This document shows, piece by piece, positions 1 to 5,357 of a stretch of DNA of 5,357 nucleotides (position 1 is the first letter of the stretch; each line of letters starts with the position of its first letter). The notes below the pieces were generated by a model that saw only the letters and a program-made list of their open reading frames with translations, was not told where the DNA came from and did no database searches. The stretch is taken from contig JAJZRT010000313.1 in NCBI GenBank assembly GCA_021802595.1, forward strand, positions 1-5,357, given 5' to 3'. The position numbers and the translations under genes are program-made. This stretch comes from Pseudomonadota bacterium. Lineage in GTDB: Bacteria > Pseudomonadota > Gammaproteobacteria > Burkholderiales > Thiobacillaceae.

Positions 1-213
1 GTTTTCCACCACGCGTGAACTGCGGCCGGTGATGATGGCGAGCTCGACGCCGCTGCCCTTGAGCATTTTCAGGCCGTGGCCGTCGAGCGAGTTGAAGCCC
101 TTGTATTCCTGCCCGTCGTCGGCCAGGAACAGGGTGCCGTCGGTCATCACGCCATCGACGTCGAACGCGATCAGCCGGATTTTCCGTGCGCGGGCGATGA
201 GGTCGGCCGTCAT
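1..213 (-). CDS. kdsC: 3-deoxy-D-manno-octulosonate 8-phosphate phosphatase KdsC, N-terminal 71 residues (runs off the left edge)
   Basis: The enzyme removes the phosphate of Kdo-8-phosphate to give free Kdo, the sugar that joins lipid A to the lipopolysaccharide core; it acts in the cytoplasm as a HAD-superfamily phosphatase. Seen here: HAD motif I, F-D-V-D-G-V at residues 17-22, with nucleophile Asp18 and acid/base Asp20; the KdsC-type segment F-N-S-L-D-G-H-G at 40-47; and HAD motif II, I-I-T-G-R, at 60-64. The ATG at 213 shares one base with the TGA of kdsD (TGATG), so the two are translationally coupled. A G-rich stretch, GGGGGTGG (minus strand, 225-218), lies just before it as a ribosome-binding site. 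The family is usually about 170-190 residues, so over half lies outside the window. In related bacteria lptC, lptA, lptB and often rpoN follow; that is family knowledge, not seen here. Confidence 0.95.
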   Translation of the reverse strand, partial: MTADLIARARKIRLIAFDVDGVMTDGTLFLADDGQEYKGFNSLDGHGLKMLKGSGVELAIITGRSSRVVEN

Positions 214-1199
214 CACACCACCCCCGCTTTCAGCAGGTCATGCATGTTGAGCGCGCCCACCAGGGTGTTGTCGGCGTCGACCACCAGGAGGCCATTGATT
301 TTCAGCGTGTCCATTTTTTCCACTGCCGCGACGGCGAGTTCGTCCGCGCGGATCGTCTTCGGGTTTCGGGTCATCAGGTCGGCAATCCTCGCCTGCTGCA
401 GGTCCAGCACATGTTCCAGCGCGCGGCGCAGGTCGCCGTCGGTGAACAGGCCGGCCACCTTGCCGGCGGCGTCGACCACGGCGGTCATGCCAAGCCCTTT
501 CCGGGTCATTTCGAACAGCGCGGCCTTGAGCGTGGCGTCACGATCGACTTTCGGCAGCGCCTCGCCACTGTGCATGACGTCGCGCACATGGATGAGCAGG
601 CGCCGGCCCAGGCTGCCGCCGGGATGGGTGCGGGCGAAATCGTCGGCCGAGAAGCCGCGCGCATCCAGCAGGGCCACTGCCAAAGCGTCGCCCAGCGCGA
701 GCGCCGCGGTGGTGCTGGCGGTCGGCGCCAGATTGAGCGGGCAGGCCTCCTTGTCGACCGCGGCATTGAGGTGCACGTCGGCCTCACGCGCCATGGTCGA
801 CCCGGGATTGCCGGTCATGGCGATGAGCTTGGCGCCGCGCCGTTTGATCAGAGGCACGATGCTGACGATTTCGTTGCTCTCGCCCGAGTTCGACAGCGCC
901 AGGACCACGTCGTCGTGCGTGATCATGCCGAGATCGCCATGGCTGGCCTCGCCCGGATGCATGAAGAAGGCGGGCGTTCCGGTGGACGCCAGGGTGGCGG
1001 CGATCTTGCTGCCGACGTGGCCCGACTTGCCCATTCCCGACACCACCACGCGGCCGCGGCATGCCAGGACCAACTGCACGGCATCGACGAACCCGGCGTC
1101 GAGCCGGGTGGAAAGGACGCGCAGGGCGTCGGCCTCGATATCGAGCACCTGACGCGCGAGCGCAAGCAAATGTTCGGGGGGGATGGGTTGGGCGCGCAT
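213..1199 (-). CDS. kdsD: Arabinose-5-phosphate isomerase KdsD (KpsF/GutQ family)
   Basis: It interconverts D-ribulose-5-phosphate and D-arabinose-5-phosphate, the first committed step toward Kdo. Counted from the ATG at 1199 the protein has 328 residues, the length of E. coli KdsD. The SIS (sugar isomerase) domain covers about residues 35-180, with S-G-M-G-K-S-G at 54-60, H-P-G-E-A-S-H-G-D at 81-89 and S-N-S-G-E-S at 103-108. Two CBS domains follow, about 205-265 (ending G-L-F-T-D-G-D-L-R-R) and 272-328 (ending G-A-L-N-M-H-D-L-L). Lys58, Glu110, Glu151 and His192 line up, one residue shifted, with the active-site residues I recall for the E. coli enzyme (59, 111, 152, 193). An in-frame TTG at 1208 is possible but overlaps the likely -10 element, so the ATG is preferred. 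No Shine-Dalgarno sequence precedes the ATG. It is the first gene of the operon with kdsC and is divergent from the antiporter. Confidence 0.96.
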   Translation of the reverse strand: MRAQPIPPEHLLALARQVLDIEADALRVLSTRLDAGFVDAVQLVLACRGRVVVSGMGKSGHVGSKIAATLASTGTPAFFMHPGEASHGDLGMITHDDVVLALSNSGESNEIVSIVPLIKRRGAKLIAMTGNPGSTMAREADVHLNAAVDKEACPLNLAPTASTTAALALGDALAVALLDARGFSADDFARTHPGGSLGRRLLIHVRDVMHSGEALPKVDRDATLKAALFEMTRKGLGMTAVVDAAGKVAGLFTDGDLRRALEHVLDLQQARIADLMTRNPKTIRADELAVAAVEKMDTLKINGLLVVDADNTLVGALNMHDLLKAGVV

Positions 1200-1215
1200 G
1201 GTCGGCAAGTATACT
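1188..1215 (+). promoter_or_regulatory. Probable sigma-70 promoter of the antiporter gene
   Basis: A -35 hexamer TTGGGC (1188-1193; the TTG core matches) is separated by 16 bp from a -10 hexamer TATACT (1210-1215; five of six matches). Transcription would begin near 1222, leaving a leader of about 25 bases before the ATG at 1247. The -35 lies inside the first codons of kdsD on the other strand, and the -10 shares the palindrome AGTATACT with the kdsD promoter, so polymerases bound in the two directions would exclude one another. Confidence 0.5.
1208..1213 (-). promoter_or_regulatory. Probable -10 element of the kdsD-kdsC operon
   Basis: On the minus strand these bases read TATACT, five of six matches to the sigma-70 consensus TATAAT. 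They lie within the palindrome AGTATACT (1208-1215). Transcription would begin near 1201, only about two bases before the kdsD ATG at 1199, which suggests a leaderless or nearly leaderless message. No good -35 hexamer is visible at 16-18 bp (the region reads GAGGAG), so the promoter would be weak or activator-dependent. A further upstream promoter inside the antiporter gene cannot be excluded. Confidence 0.5.
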
Positions 1216-1246
1216 AAAGCCTGCTTTCCCCTCCTCGTTTTCCTCG

Positions 1247-3217
1247 ATGCATTCCAGCCTCCAGCTCGTCCTGATCCTGCTTGCGGTTGCCGTGCTGGTG
1301 GCCGCTGCGGCGCGCGCCCTGCGCCTGCCGACCATGCTCGGTTATCTGGTGACGGGCATCGCCATCGGCCCCTTCGCTTTGGGCTGGATTCCGGACAGCG
1401 AGGAAGCGCGTTACCTGGCCGAGTTCGGCGTGGTGTTCCTGATGTTCTCGATCGGCCTGGAATTCAGCCTGGCACGCCTGATGACCATGCGCATGACGGT
1501 GTTCGGTTTCGGCGGCGCACAGGTCGTGCTGACCATCGTGCTTACCGCGGCGATCGCCTGGCTGCTTCACTTGCCGCTGCTTGCGGCGCTGGCGCTGGGG
1601 GGCATCATGTCGATGTCGTCCACGGCCATTGTGTCCAAGCTGATGGCCGAGCGGCTGGAGATCCAGACGCCGCACGGGCGCCAGATCTTCGGCGCGCTGC
1701 TGTTCCAGGATCTGGCCGTGGTGCCGCTGCTGATTCTGGTGCCGGCGTTTGCCAAGCAGGCCGACGCCATGGCGACCGAGCTGGCGCTGGCAGGACTCAA
1801 GGCGGTGGGGGTTCTGGGCTTTCTGCTGTTCGTCGGTCAGCGCATCATGCGCCCGTGGTTCCAGTGGGTGGCGGGACACAAATCGCCCGAACTCTTTACG
1901 CTCAACCTGCTTCTGTTCACGCTGGGGCTGGCCTTCCTGACCGAGAGCGCCGGCTTGTCGCTGGCGCTCGGCGCGTTCCTGGCCGGCATGTTGATTTCCG
2001 AAACCGAATACCGCTACCAGGTGGAAGACGACATCAAGCCTTTCCGCGATGTCCTGCTGGGCCTGTTCTTCGTCACCATCGGGATGCGGCTCGACCTGGT
2101 GCAGGTCATGCTGAACTGGTATGACGTATTGCTGCTGGTCGCGGCGATCGTCGTCGGCAAGGGGGTGCTGGTTGCCGGCCTGGCCATGGCCTTCGGCAGC
2201 ACCCGCCCGACCGCCGTGCGTACCGCGCTGGCACTGGGGCAGGCCGGCGAATTCGGTTTCGTCCTGCTGGCCCAGGCGGCCGATCTGAAATTGCTGGGCC
2301 CGCACATCACCCAGCCGGTGCTGGCGGCGATGGTGCTTTCGATGCTGGTCGCTCCGTTCCTGATCCACCGCATGGACGTGCTGACCCGCTTGCTTGCGGG
2401 CAGCGAATGGGCGGGACGCGCCAAGGAGGTGCACGACATCGCGGTCAAGACCTTCGGCAAGTCAAAGCACGTGATCCTCTGCGGCTACGGGCGTAGCGGC
2501 CAGAATCTGGCGCGCCTGCTGGAGGCCGAGGGCATCACCTTCATCGCGCTCGACGCCGACCCCGAGCGCATCCGTGCGGTGGCCGCGTCCGGCGTCAGCG
2601 TCGTGTATGGGGATGCCAGCCGGCGCGAAGTGCTGGTCGCGGCCGGCCTGAGCCGCGCCCAGGCCATCGTGGTGACCTATTCCGACCTGCCCTCCAGCAT
2701 GGCCATTCTGCGTCATGTGCGCGACCTGCGGCCGGAACTGCCGGTGGTGGTGCGGACCATCGACGACACCCACATCGACGCGCTGAAAGCGGCGGGGGCG
2801 GCCGAGGTGGTGTCCGAGGTGATGGAAGGCTCGCTGATGCTGGCGTCGCACGCGCTGATGCTGCTGGGCGTGCCCTTGAGCCAGGTGCTTAAGCGGATCC
2901 GAGAAGTGCGCGAAACGCGCTACGCCATGATGCGAGGTTTTTTCCGCGGCGCCAGCGACGTCGACGACGAACTCGACCAGGAAAGCCAGCCGCGCCTGCA
3001 TACCGTGCTGGTCACGCAGGGCGCGGCTGCGCCCGGGCACACCCTGGAAGAGTTGAAGCTGGACGAACTACTGGTCGATGTGGTGGCGATCCGCCGCCAG
3101 GGCATCAAGGGCGTCGATCCCCAGCCCGACACGCGCATTCAGGTGGGCGATGTGTTGATGCTGCGCGGCGCCGCCGACGGGCTGGCGGCGGCGGAGTTCA
3201 GGGTGCTGCAGGGATAG
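1247..3217 (+). CDS. Monovalent cation:proton antiporter, CPA2 family (KefB/YbaL type), with TrkA-N and TrkA-C domains
   Basis: This 656-residue inner-membrane protein probably exchanges K+ or Na+ for protons. The Na+/H+ exchanger-type membrane domain (about residues 4-385, roughly 12 hydrophobic segments) carries S-M-S-S-T-A at 122-127, the transport signature F-Q-D at 153-155 with the expected ion-binding Asp155, and G-Q-A-G-E-F at 331-336. A TrkA-N (RCK) domain starts near 408 with the nucleotide-binding motif G-Y-G-R-S-G at 413-418, followed by the acidic strand end A-L-D-A-D. A TrkA-C domain occupies about 585-656. E. coli YbaL (558 residues) and KefB/KefC (about 600-620) are shorter, mostly because they lack this last domain. 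The start is the ATG followed by H-S-S-L-Q, because hydrophobic sequence begins at once; upstream in-frame residues are Arg-rich and belong to kdsD antisense. No Shine-Dalgarno sequence is visible. The exact ion, and glutathione control as in Kef, cannot be read from sequence. Confidence 0.93.
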   Translation: MHSSLQLVLILLAVAVLVAAAARALRLPTMLGYLVTGIAIGPFALGWIPDSEEARYLAEFGVVFLMFSIGLEFSLARLMTMRMTVFGFGGAQVVLTIVLTAAIAWLLHLPLLAALALGGIMSMSSTAIVSKLMAERLEIQTPHGRQIFGALLFQDLAVVPLLILVPAFAKQADAMATELALAGLKAVGVLGFLLFVGQRIMRPWFQWVAGHKSPELFTLNLLLFTLGLAFLTESAGLSLALGAFLAGMLISETEYRYQVEDDIKPFRDVLLGLFFVTIGMRLDLVQVMLNWYDVLLLVAAIVVGKGVLVAGLAMAFGSTRPTAVRTALALGQAGEFGFVLLAQAADLKLLGPHITQPVLAAMVLSMLVAPFLIHRMDVLTRLLAGSEWAGRAKEVHDIAVKTFGKSKHVILCGYGRSGQNLARLLEAEGITFIALDADPERIRAVAASGVSVVYGDASRREVLVAAGLSRAQAIVVTYSDLPSSMAILRHVRDLRPELPVVVRTIDDTHIDALKAAGAAEVVSEVMEGSLMLASHALMLLGVPLSQVLKRIREVRETRYAMMRGFFRGASDVDDELDQESQPRLHTVLVTQGAAAPGHTLEELKLDELLVDVVAIRRQGIKGVDPQPDTRIQVGDVLMLRGAADGLAAAEFRVLQG

Positions 3218-3225
3218 GGCGCAAC

Positions 3226-3246
3226 AAAAAGCCCGCCGAGGCGGGC
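3226..3246 (-). terminator. Intrinsic terminator of the pilin-like gene
   Basis: Read on the minus strand, a 6-bp GC stem GCCCGC with loop CTCG and closing arm GCGGGC (3246-3231) is followed directly by TTTTTG (3230-3225), a classic Rho-independent terminator 23 bases past the pilin stop codon. On the plus strand the same hairpin has no following T run (GGGTAC follows), so it should stop only minus-strand transcription, although the hairpin could protect the 3' end of the antiporter message. Confidence 0.88.
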
Positions 3247-3268
3247 CGGGTACGGCAGGGCGTAGAGA

Positions 3269-3919
3269 TCAGACGCCTATGCAGACGGTGTAAGTTGTGG
3301 AGTCGACAATGTTCGCGGTCAGCGTCGGTCCACCTGCGGGGCTCGTAACGGTGCCAACCATCAGCGAGCCCGTCGCGGTATTGCCGTCATCCAGTTGGCT
3401 GTCGAGCTGCTTGGCATATTTGCCGGGTATGCTGCCTGAGCAGATGAAGTAGGTTCCCGTCATGCCCGTGAACGGCGCGGTGCCCTGGATGCCGACGACG
3501 CCGCCGACCGCGTTGCGTTGTTGATAATCGGCGGCACCGAGCGTGGTGGAACCGGGGGCGAGGCCTGCCAGGCGGACGTGTTGCCAGAACAGATAGGATT
3601 CGTCCGTCTGGGTCGTGCTGTCCCAAGCGCCGCTGATGCTACCGTTGCCGTCACCGACTCCGGGCGTGACAGTTGACGTGCCTACGTGGGCGACGGCGGC
3701 GGCGTCATCTCCGGGCAGCGCCTTGAACTTGTCCTGATAACCGTAGATGAAAACCGGGATGTTGCGGAAATCCGTGGCGAGGTTCTTCACCCGTGCGCTG
3801 TTGATCAGTTCCTGGCCCTTGAGGATGCCGCCAAGCAGCAGGCCGATGATGACCAGCACGATGGCGATCTCGATCAGGGTGAAGCCCGACTGACGTCGCG
3901 CGAAATGGGGGTGCGGCAT
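3269..3919 (-). CDS. Orphan type IV pilin-like protein (class III prepilin leader)
   Basis: This 216-residue protein starts with a short basic leader of 12 residues ending R-R-Q-S-G, cut by prepilin peptidase (PilD type) before Phe13. The mature protein begins F-T-L-I-E, with the conserved Glu5 (residue 17) used in subunit assembly and Phe1 expected to be N-methylated. One hydrophobic helix (13-32) continues into an amphipathic helix to about 55. The segment K-F-K-A-L-P-G-D-D (64-72) and the later A-K-Q-L-D-S-Q-L-D-D-G (169-179) recur, as I recall them, in many pilin and pseudopilin proteins. Cys160 and Cys213 could form a C-terminal disulfide loop as in type IV pilins. The globular part is rich in Gly, Thr and Ser. 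GGAG lies nine bases before the ATG. No pilus or type II secretion machinery gene is adjacent, so whether it is a major pilin, a minor pilin or a pseudopilin cannot be told. It probably depends on RpoN, from the promoter upstream. Confidence 0.9.
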   Translation of the reverse strand: MPHPHFARRQSGFTLIEIAIVLVIIGLLLGGILKGQELINSARVKNLATDFRNIPVFIYGYQDKFKALPGDDAAAVAHVGTSTVTPGVGDGNGSISGAWDSTTQTDESYLFWQHVRLAGLAPGSTTLGAADYQQRNAVGGVVGIQGTAPFTGMTGTYFICSGSIPGKYAKQLDSQLDDGNTATGSLMVGTVTSPAGGPTLTANIVDSTTYTVCIGV

Positions 3920-3927
3920 GGTTGGGC

Positions 3928-3933
3928 TCTCCG
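3928..3933 (-). promoter_or_regulatory. Ribosome-binding site of the pilin-like gene
   Basis: On the minus strand the bases CGGAGA contain the Shine-Dalgarno core GGAG, nine bases before the ATG at 3919. It is the clearest ribosome-binding site in the window and fixes the pilin start, which also gives a leader peptide of normal length. Confidence 0.8.
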
Positions 3934-3958
3934 GTTGTTATTGCCTGTTGGGCCAATC

Positions 3959-3974
3959 TGCAAAATATGTGCCA
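3959..3974 (-). promoter_or_regulatory. Sigma-54 (RpoN) promoter of the pilin-like gene
   Basis: On the minus strand the bases read TGGCACATATTTTGCA. This matches the sigma-54 consensus TGGCAC-N5-TTGCA completely, with GG (3973-3972) and GC (3961-3960) exactly 10 bp apart, the required -24/-12 geometry. Transcription would start about 12 bases past the GC, near 3948, giving a leader of roughly 29 bases that contains the ribosome-binding site. Sigma-54 polymerase needs an AAA+ activator bound upstream; for pilin genes in Pseudomonas and Geobacter this is PilR. Confidence 0.88.
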
Positions 3975-3989
3975 CCTAGGAGTGTGGTG

Positions 3990-4002
3990 TAATGTATTGA
4001 TT
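3990..4002 (-). promoter_or_regulatory. IHF binding site between sigma-54 promoter and upstream activator region
   Basis: On the minus strand AATCAATACATTA fits the IHF consensus WATCAANNNNTTR at every defined position. It lies about 42-54 bases before the inferred start point, the usual position for the DNA bend that brings a distant activator to sigma-54 polymerase. The adjoining bases (to about 4016) are AT-rich in an otherwise GC-rich region, as is common beside IHF sites. The match is a sequence prediction, but its placement greatly strengthens it. Confidence 0.75.
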
Positions 4003-4033
4003 AAAAATGAGAAAATGTGGTTCGATGAGTCTT

Positions 4034-4070
4034 GCACGGCCCTGTTTTGACGAGAATACGACGCCCGTGC
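4034..4070. promoter_or_regulatory. Inverted repeat, candidate upstream activator site for the sigma-54 promoter
   Basis: GCACGGCC (4034-4041) and GCCCGTGC (4063-4070) are inverted copies of one another with one mismatch; the perfect core is GCACGG/CCGTGC. Centre-to-centre distance is about 29 bp, close to three helical turns. They lie about 86-122 bases before the inferred pilin start point, where enhancer-binding activators of sigma-54 normally sit. With long spacing and no T run it does not look like a terminator. Short GC-rich inverted repeats also arise by chance in such DNA, so this is tentative. Confidence 0.35.
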
Positions 4071-4184
4071 CGGGTTTCCGTCAGAATTGGTGGGGTTTCC
4101 TGTGCCTGTCCCTCCATTTCCAGGGCGGAATGCCGTTAGCAGTGGCATGCTGATTTTCCCGTATTCCTCCCCGCTTCCCCGTTC
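4071..4184 (+). other. Leader of the histidine kinase gene, no recognisable promoter
   Basis: Between the inverted repeat and the kinase ATG no convincing sigma-70 -35/-10 pair or second sigma-54 site was found. A TTGACG (4047-4052) matches a -35 hexamer at five of six bases but has no -10 at 16-18 bp. The last 25 bases are pyrimidine-rich and include CCTCC (4166-4170), the opposite of a Shine-Dalgarno sequence. A small palindrome GCATGC lies at 4145-4150. How the kinase gene is transcribed is not visible. Confidence 0.4.
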
Positions 4185-5357
4185 ATGACCGAACGCATCG
4201 AAACCGTACCGCGTATGGCCTGGCTGACGTTGCTGGTCTCGTATTTCACCCGAGTCGCACCGGGACGCTGGCTGGGCTTGATGCTGCTGGCCCTGCATGC
4301 GGCCGTGGTGTTCGACGCCGACACGACCGTGACGCGCGCTTTCCTGCTGGCGCATTATGGACTGTTCTTGCTGTGGCAGCCGCTGGTGCGCAGCGAGGCG
4401 CGCATCGAGCCGCGGCTGGCGCTGCCGGTGTTTGCCATGGCTGCGTTGCTGGTGCTGGTGGACAGCACCTGGGTGATGGCGCTGTGGCTGGCGATCCTGG
4501 CGGGCCTGGTGGGGGCGGTGGCGGGGTCGCAAAGCGAACGCGGGCCGCGTCTGGCTTACCTGCTTGCGCTGGCCTACCTGCTTGCCCTGTTGTTGGCGTG
4601 GGTGCTGCCGCAAAGCCTGGGGAATGCTTCACAGACCGACGAACTGCGGATCGTTGTGCGCTACGGCCTGCCGCTGCTTCCGCTGGCGATCCTGTTCCTG
4701 CCGGCCGGTCGTCAGCGTAGCGCCTCGTCGACGCTCGATTTCATCTACGGGCTCATGTTGTCGCTGCTCATCATGGTGATGGCGCTGGGCGTGTTTGCCG
4801 TGGTGGCGGTGGCCAGGGTGAGTTATGCGTGGGCGCTGGTGCAGACCCTGCTGGGGATGGCGGCACTGCTGCTGGCCTTGTCGTGGCTGTGGAATCCGCG
4901 CGCCGGCTTCGCCGGGCTGGGGCAGGTGACGTCGCGCTACCTGCTGTCGGTGGGGCTGCCGTTCGAAGGCTGGGCGCAGCGGCTGGCAACGCTGGCCGAG
5001 CGTGAGCGCGATCCCGAATCCTTCGTGCGCGACGCGCTCGGCAATCTTCATGAATTGACCTGGATCCGCGGCGGCCACTGGCAGGCGGCGCGCGGCGAAG
5101 GCAGCTTCGGCGAGCCCGCGGCCCATCGCATGGACCACGCGTTCCATGGCCTGGCGCTGACCTGGTATTCGGCGCGGCCGTTGACACCCGCGCTGGCGTT
5201 GCACGTGCGATTGCTGTCGCAGTTGCTGGGCTATTTCTACGCCGCCAAGGTGCGCGAGCAGACGCTGCGCGAACAGGCCTACAGCCAGGCGATCCACGAC
5301 ACCGGCGCACGGCTGACGCACGACGTGAAGAACATCCTGCAGTCGCTGAAGACCCTG
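4185..5357 (+). CDS. Membrane sensor histidine kinase, N-terminal 391 residues (runs off the right edge)
   Basis: The reading frame is open from the ATG at 4185 to the window end. Seven to eight hydrophobic segments (about residues 28-44, 53-66, 79-92, 96-113, 123-141, 155-173, 187-211, 214-237) form an integral membrane sensor with no large extracellular loop. A soluble region (about 255-352) resembles a degenerate GAF domain by its pattern. A helix follows that leads into the dimerization/phosphoacceptor H-box T-H-D-V-K-N at 378-383, with His379 the likely phosphorylated residue. The ATPase domain should lie beyond the edge. The order (membrane region, GAF, kinase) recalls PrsK-type kinases of exosortase/PEP-CTERM loci, but no such gene is visible and the H-box alone does not decide. 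An alternative in-frame ATG lies at 4215; neither has a clear ribosome-binding site. It is divergent from the pilin-like gene. Confidence 0.82.
   Translation, partial: MTERIETVPRMAWLTLLVSYFTRVAPGRWLGLMLLALHAAVVFDADTTVTRAFLLAHYGLFLLWQPLVRSEARIEPRLALPVFAMAALLVLVDSTWVMALWLAILAGLVGAVAGSQSERGPRLAYLLALAYLLALLLAWVLPQSLGNASQTDELRIVVRYGLPLLPLAILFLPAGRQRSASSTLDFIYGLMLSLLIMVMALGVFAVVAVARVSYAWALVQTLLGMAALLLALSWLWNPRAGFAGLGQVTSRYLLSVGLPFEGWAQRLATLAERERDPESFVRDALGNLHELTWIRGGHWQAARGEGSFGEPAAHRMDHAFHGLALTWYSARPLTPALALHVRLLSQLLGYFYAAKVREQTLREQAYSQAIHDTGARLTHDVKNILQSLKTL

Noticed and set aside
76..1152. Long open frame on the plus strand (about 358 codons)
   Set aside because: It lies wholly antisense to kdsD and kdsC, whose motifs are unmistakable; its translation is Ser/Arg/Ala-rich with no recognisable domain, as expected of a shadow frame in GC-rich DNA.
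1206..1208. TTG as the start of kdsD
   Set aside because: It overlaps the likely -10 element and adds only three residues; the ATG at 1199 gives the same length as E. coli KdsD.
1228..1236. Strong Shine-Dalgarno-like GAGGAGGGG on the minus strand
   Set aside because: No start codon lies within a usable distance after it, and it is about 28 bases from the kdsD ATG; it is probably just the complement of the pyrimidine-rich antiporter leader.
1214..2434. Open frame of about 406 codons on the minus strand inside the antiporter gene
   Set aside because: Its product is rich in Gln, His and Arg with no hydrophobic core or motif, and it is antisense to the conserved membrane domain of the antiporter.
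3231..3246. The GC hairpin as a terminator for the plus-strand antiporter gene
   Set aside because: On the plus strand it is preceded, not followed, by the A/T run, so it lacks the U tract needed for intrinsic termination in that direction.
4047..4052. TTGACG as a -35 element for the kinase gene
   Set aside because: No acceptable -10 hexamer occurs 16-18 bp downstream (the bases there are GC-rich).
3705..4613. Open frame of about 302 codons on the minus strand crossing the pilin start, the regulatory region and the kinase start
   Set aside because: It runs through the sigma-54 promoter and IHF site and has a low-complexity Gln/Arg/His composition; the pilin and kinase frames explain the DNA far better.
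4629..5321. Open frame of about 230 codons on the minus strand opposite the kinase
   Set aside because: The plus-strand frame has membrane helices and a clear H-box; the opposite frame has only Arg/Gln-rich sequence.

Overview
The window is GC-rich, densely coded DNA from a Gram-negative bacterium. The Kdo (lipopolysaccharide core sugar) genes and the KefB/YbaL-type antiporter beside them suggest a proteobacterium, most likely a betaproteobacterium of the Nitrosomonadales/Thiobacillus kind. That lineage is inferred from gene order and protein style, not from a database match. No rRNA, tRNA, CRISPR array, insertion sequence or phage gene was seen.

Layout: (1) Positions 1-1199, minus strand: a Kdo biosynthesis operon, kdsD (arabinose-5-phosphate isomerase) followed with a 1-base stop/start overlap by kdsC (Kdo-8-phosphate phosphatase), which runs off the left edge. 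(2) Positions 1200-1246: a 47-bp divergent promoter region built around the perfect palindrome AGTATACT, which reads as a -10 element on both strands. (3) Positions 1247-3217, plus strand: a 656-residue CPA2 cation:proton antiporter with a membrane domain, a TrkA-N (RCK) nucleotide-binding domain and a TrkA-C domain. (4) Positions 3218-3268: a short convergent gap with an intrinsic terminator for the minus strand. (5) Positions 3269-3919, minus strand: a lone type IV pilin-like protein with a textbook class III leader and two cysteines. (6) Positions 3920-4184: a regulatory intergenic region with a full-consensus sigma-54 promoter, a full-consensus IHF site just upstream, and an inverted repeat further upstream at the distance expected of an activator site, all oriented toward the pilin. 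(7) Positions 4185-5357, plus strand: the N-terminal 391 residues of a membrane histidine kinase (about eight membrane segments, a GAF-like region, then the H-box), cut by the right edge.

How they work together: kdsD and kdsC supply two steps of Kdo synthesis for the outer membrane. The antiporter probably handles K+/Na+ against protons and shares only its promoter region with them. The most interesting part is the right half: an orphan pilin under apparent RpoN/IHF control, transcribed away from a sensor kinase. This could be a local signalling circuit if the kinase's partner, beyond the window, is a sigma-54 activator; that partner is not visible. No wholly new system can be demonstrated from this sequence.
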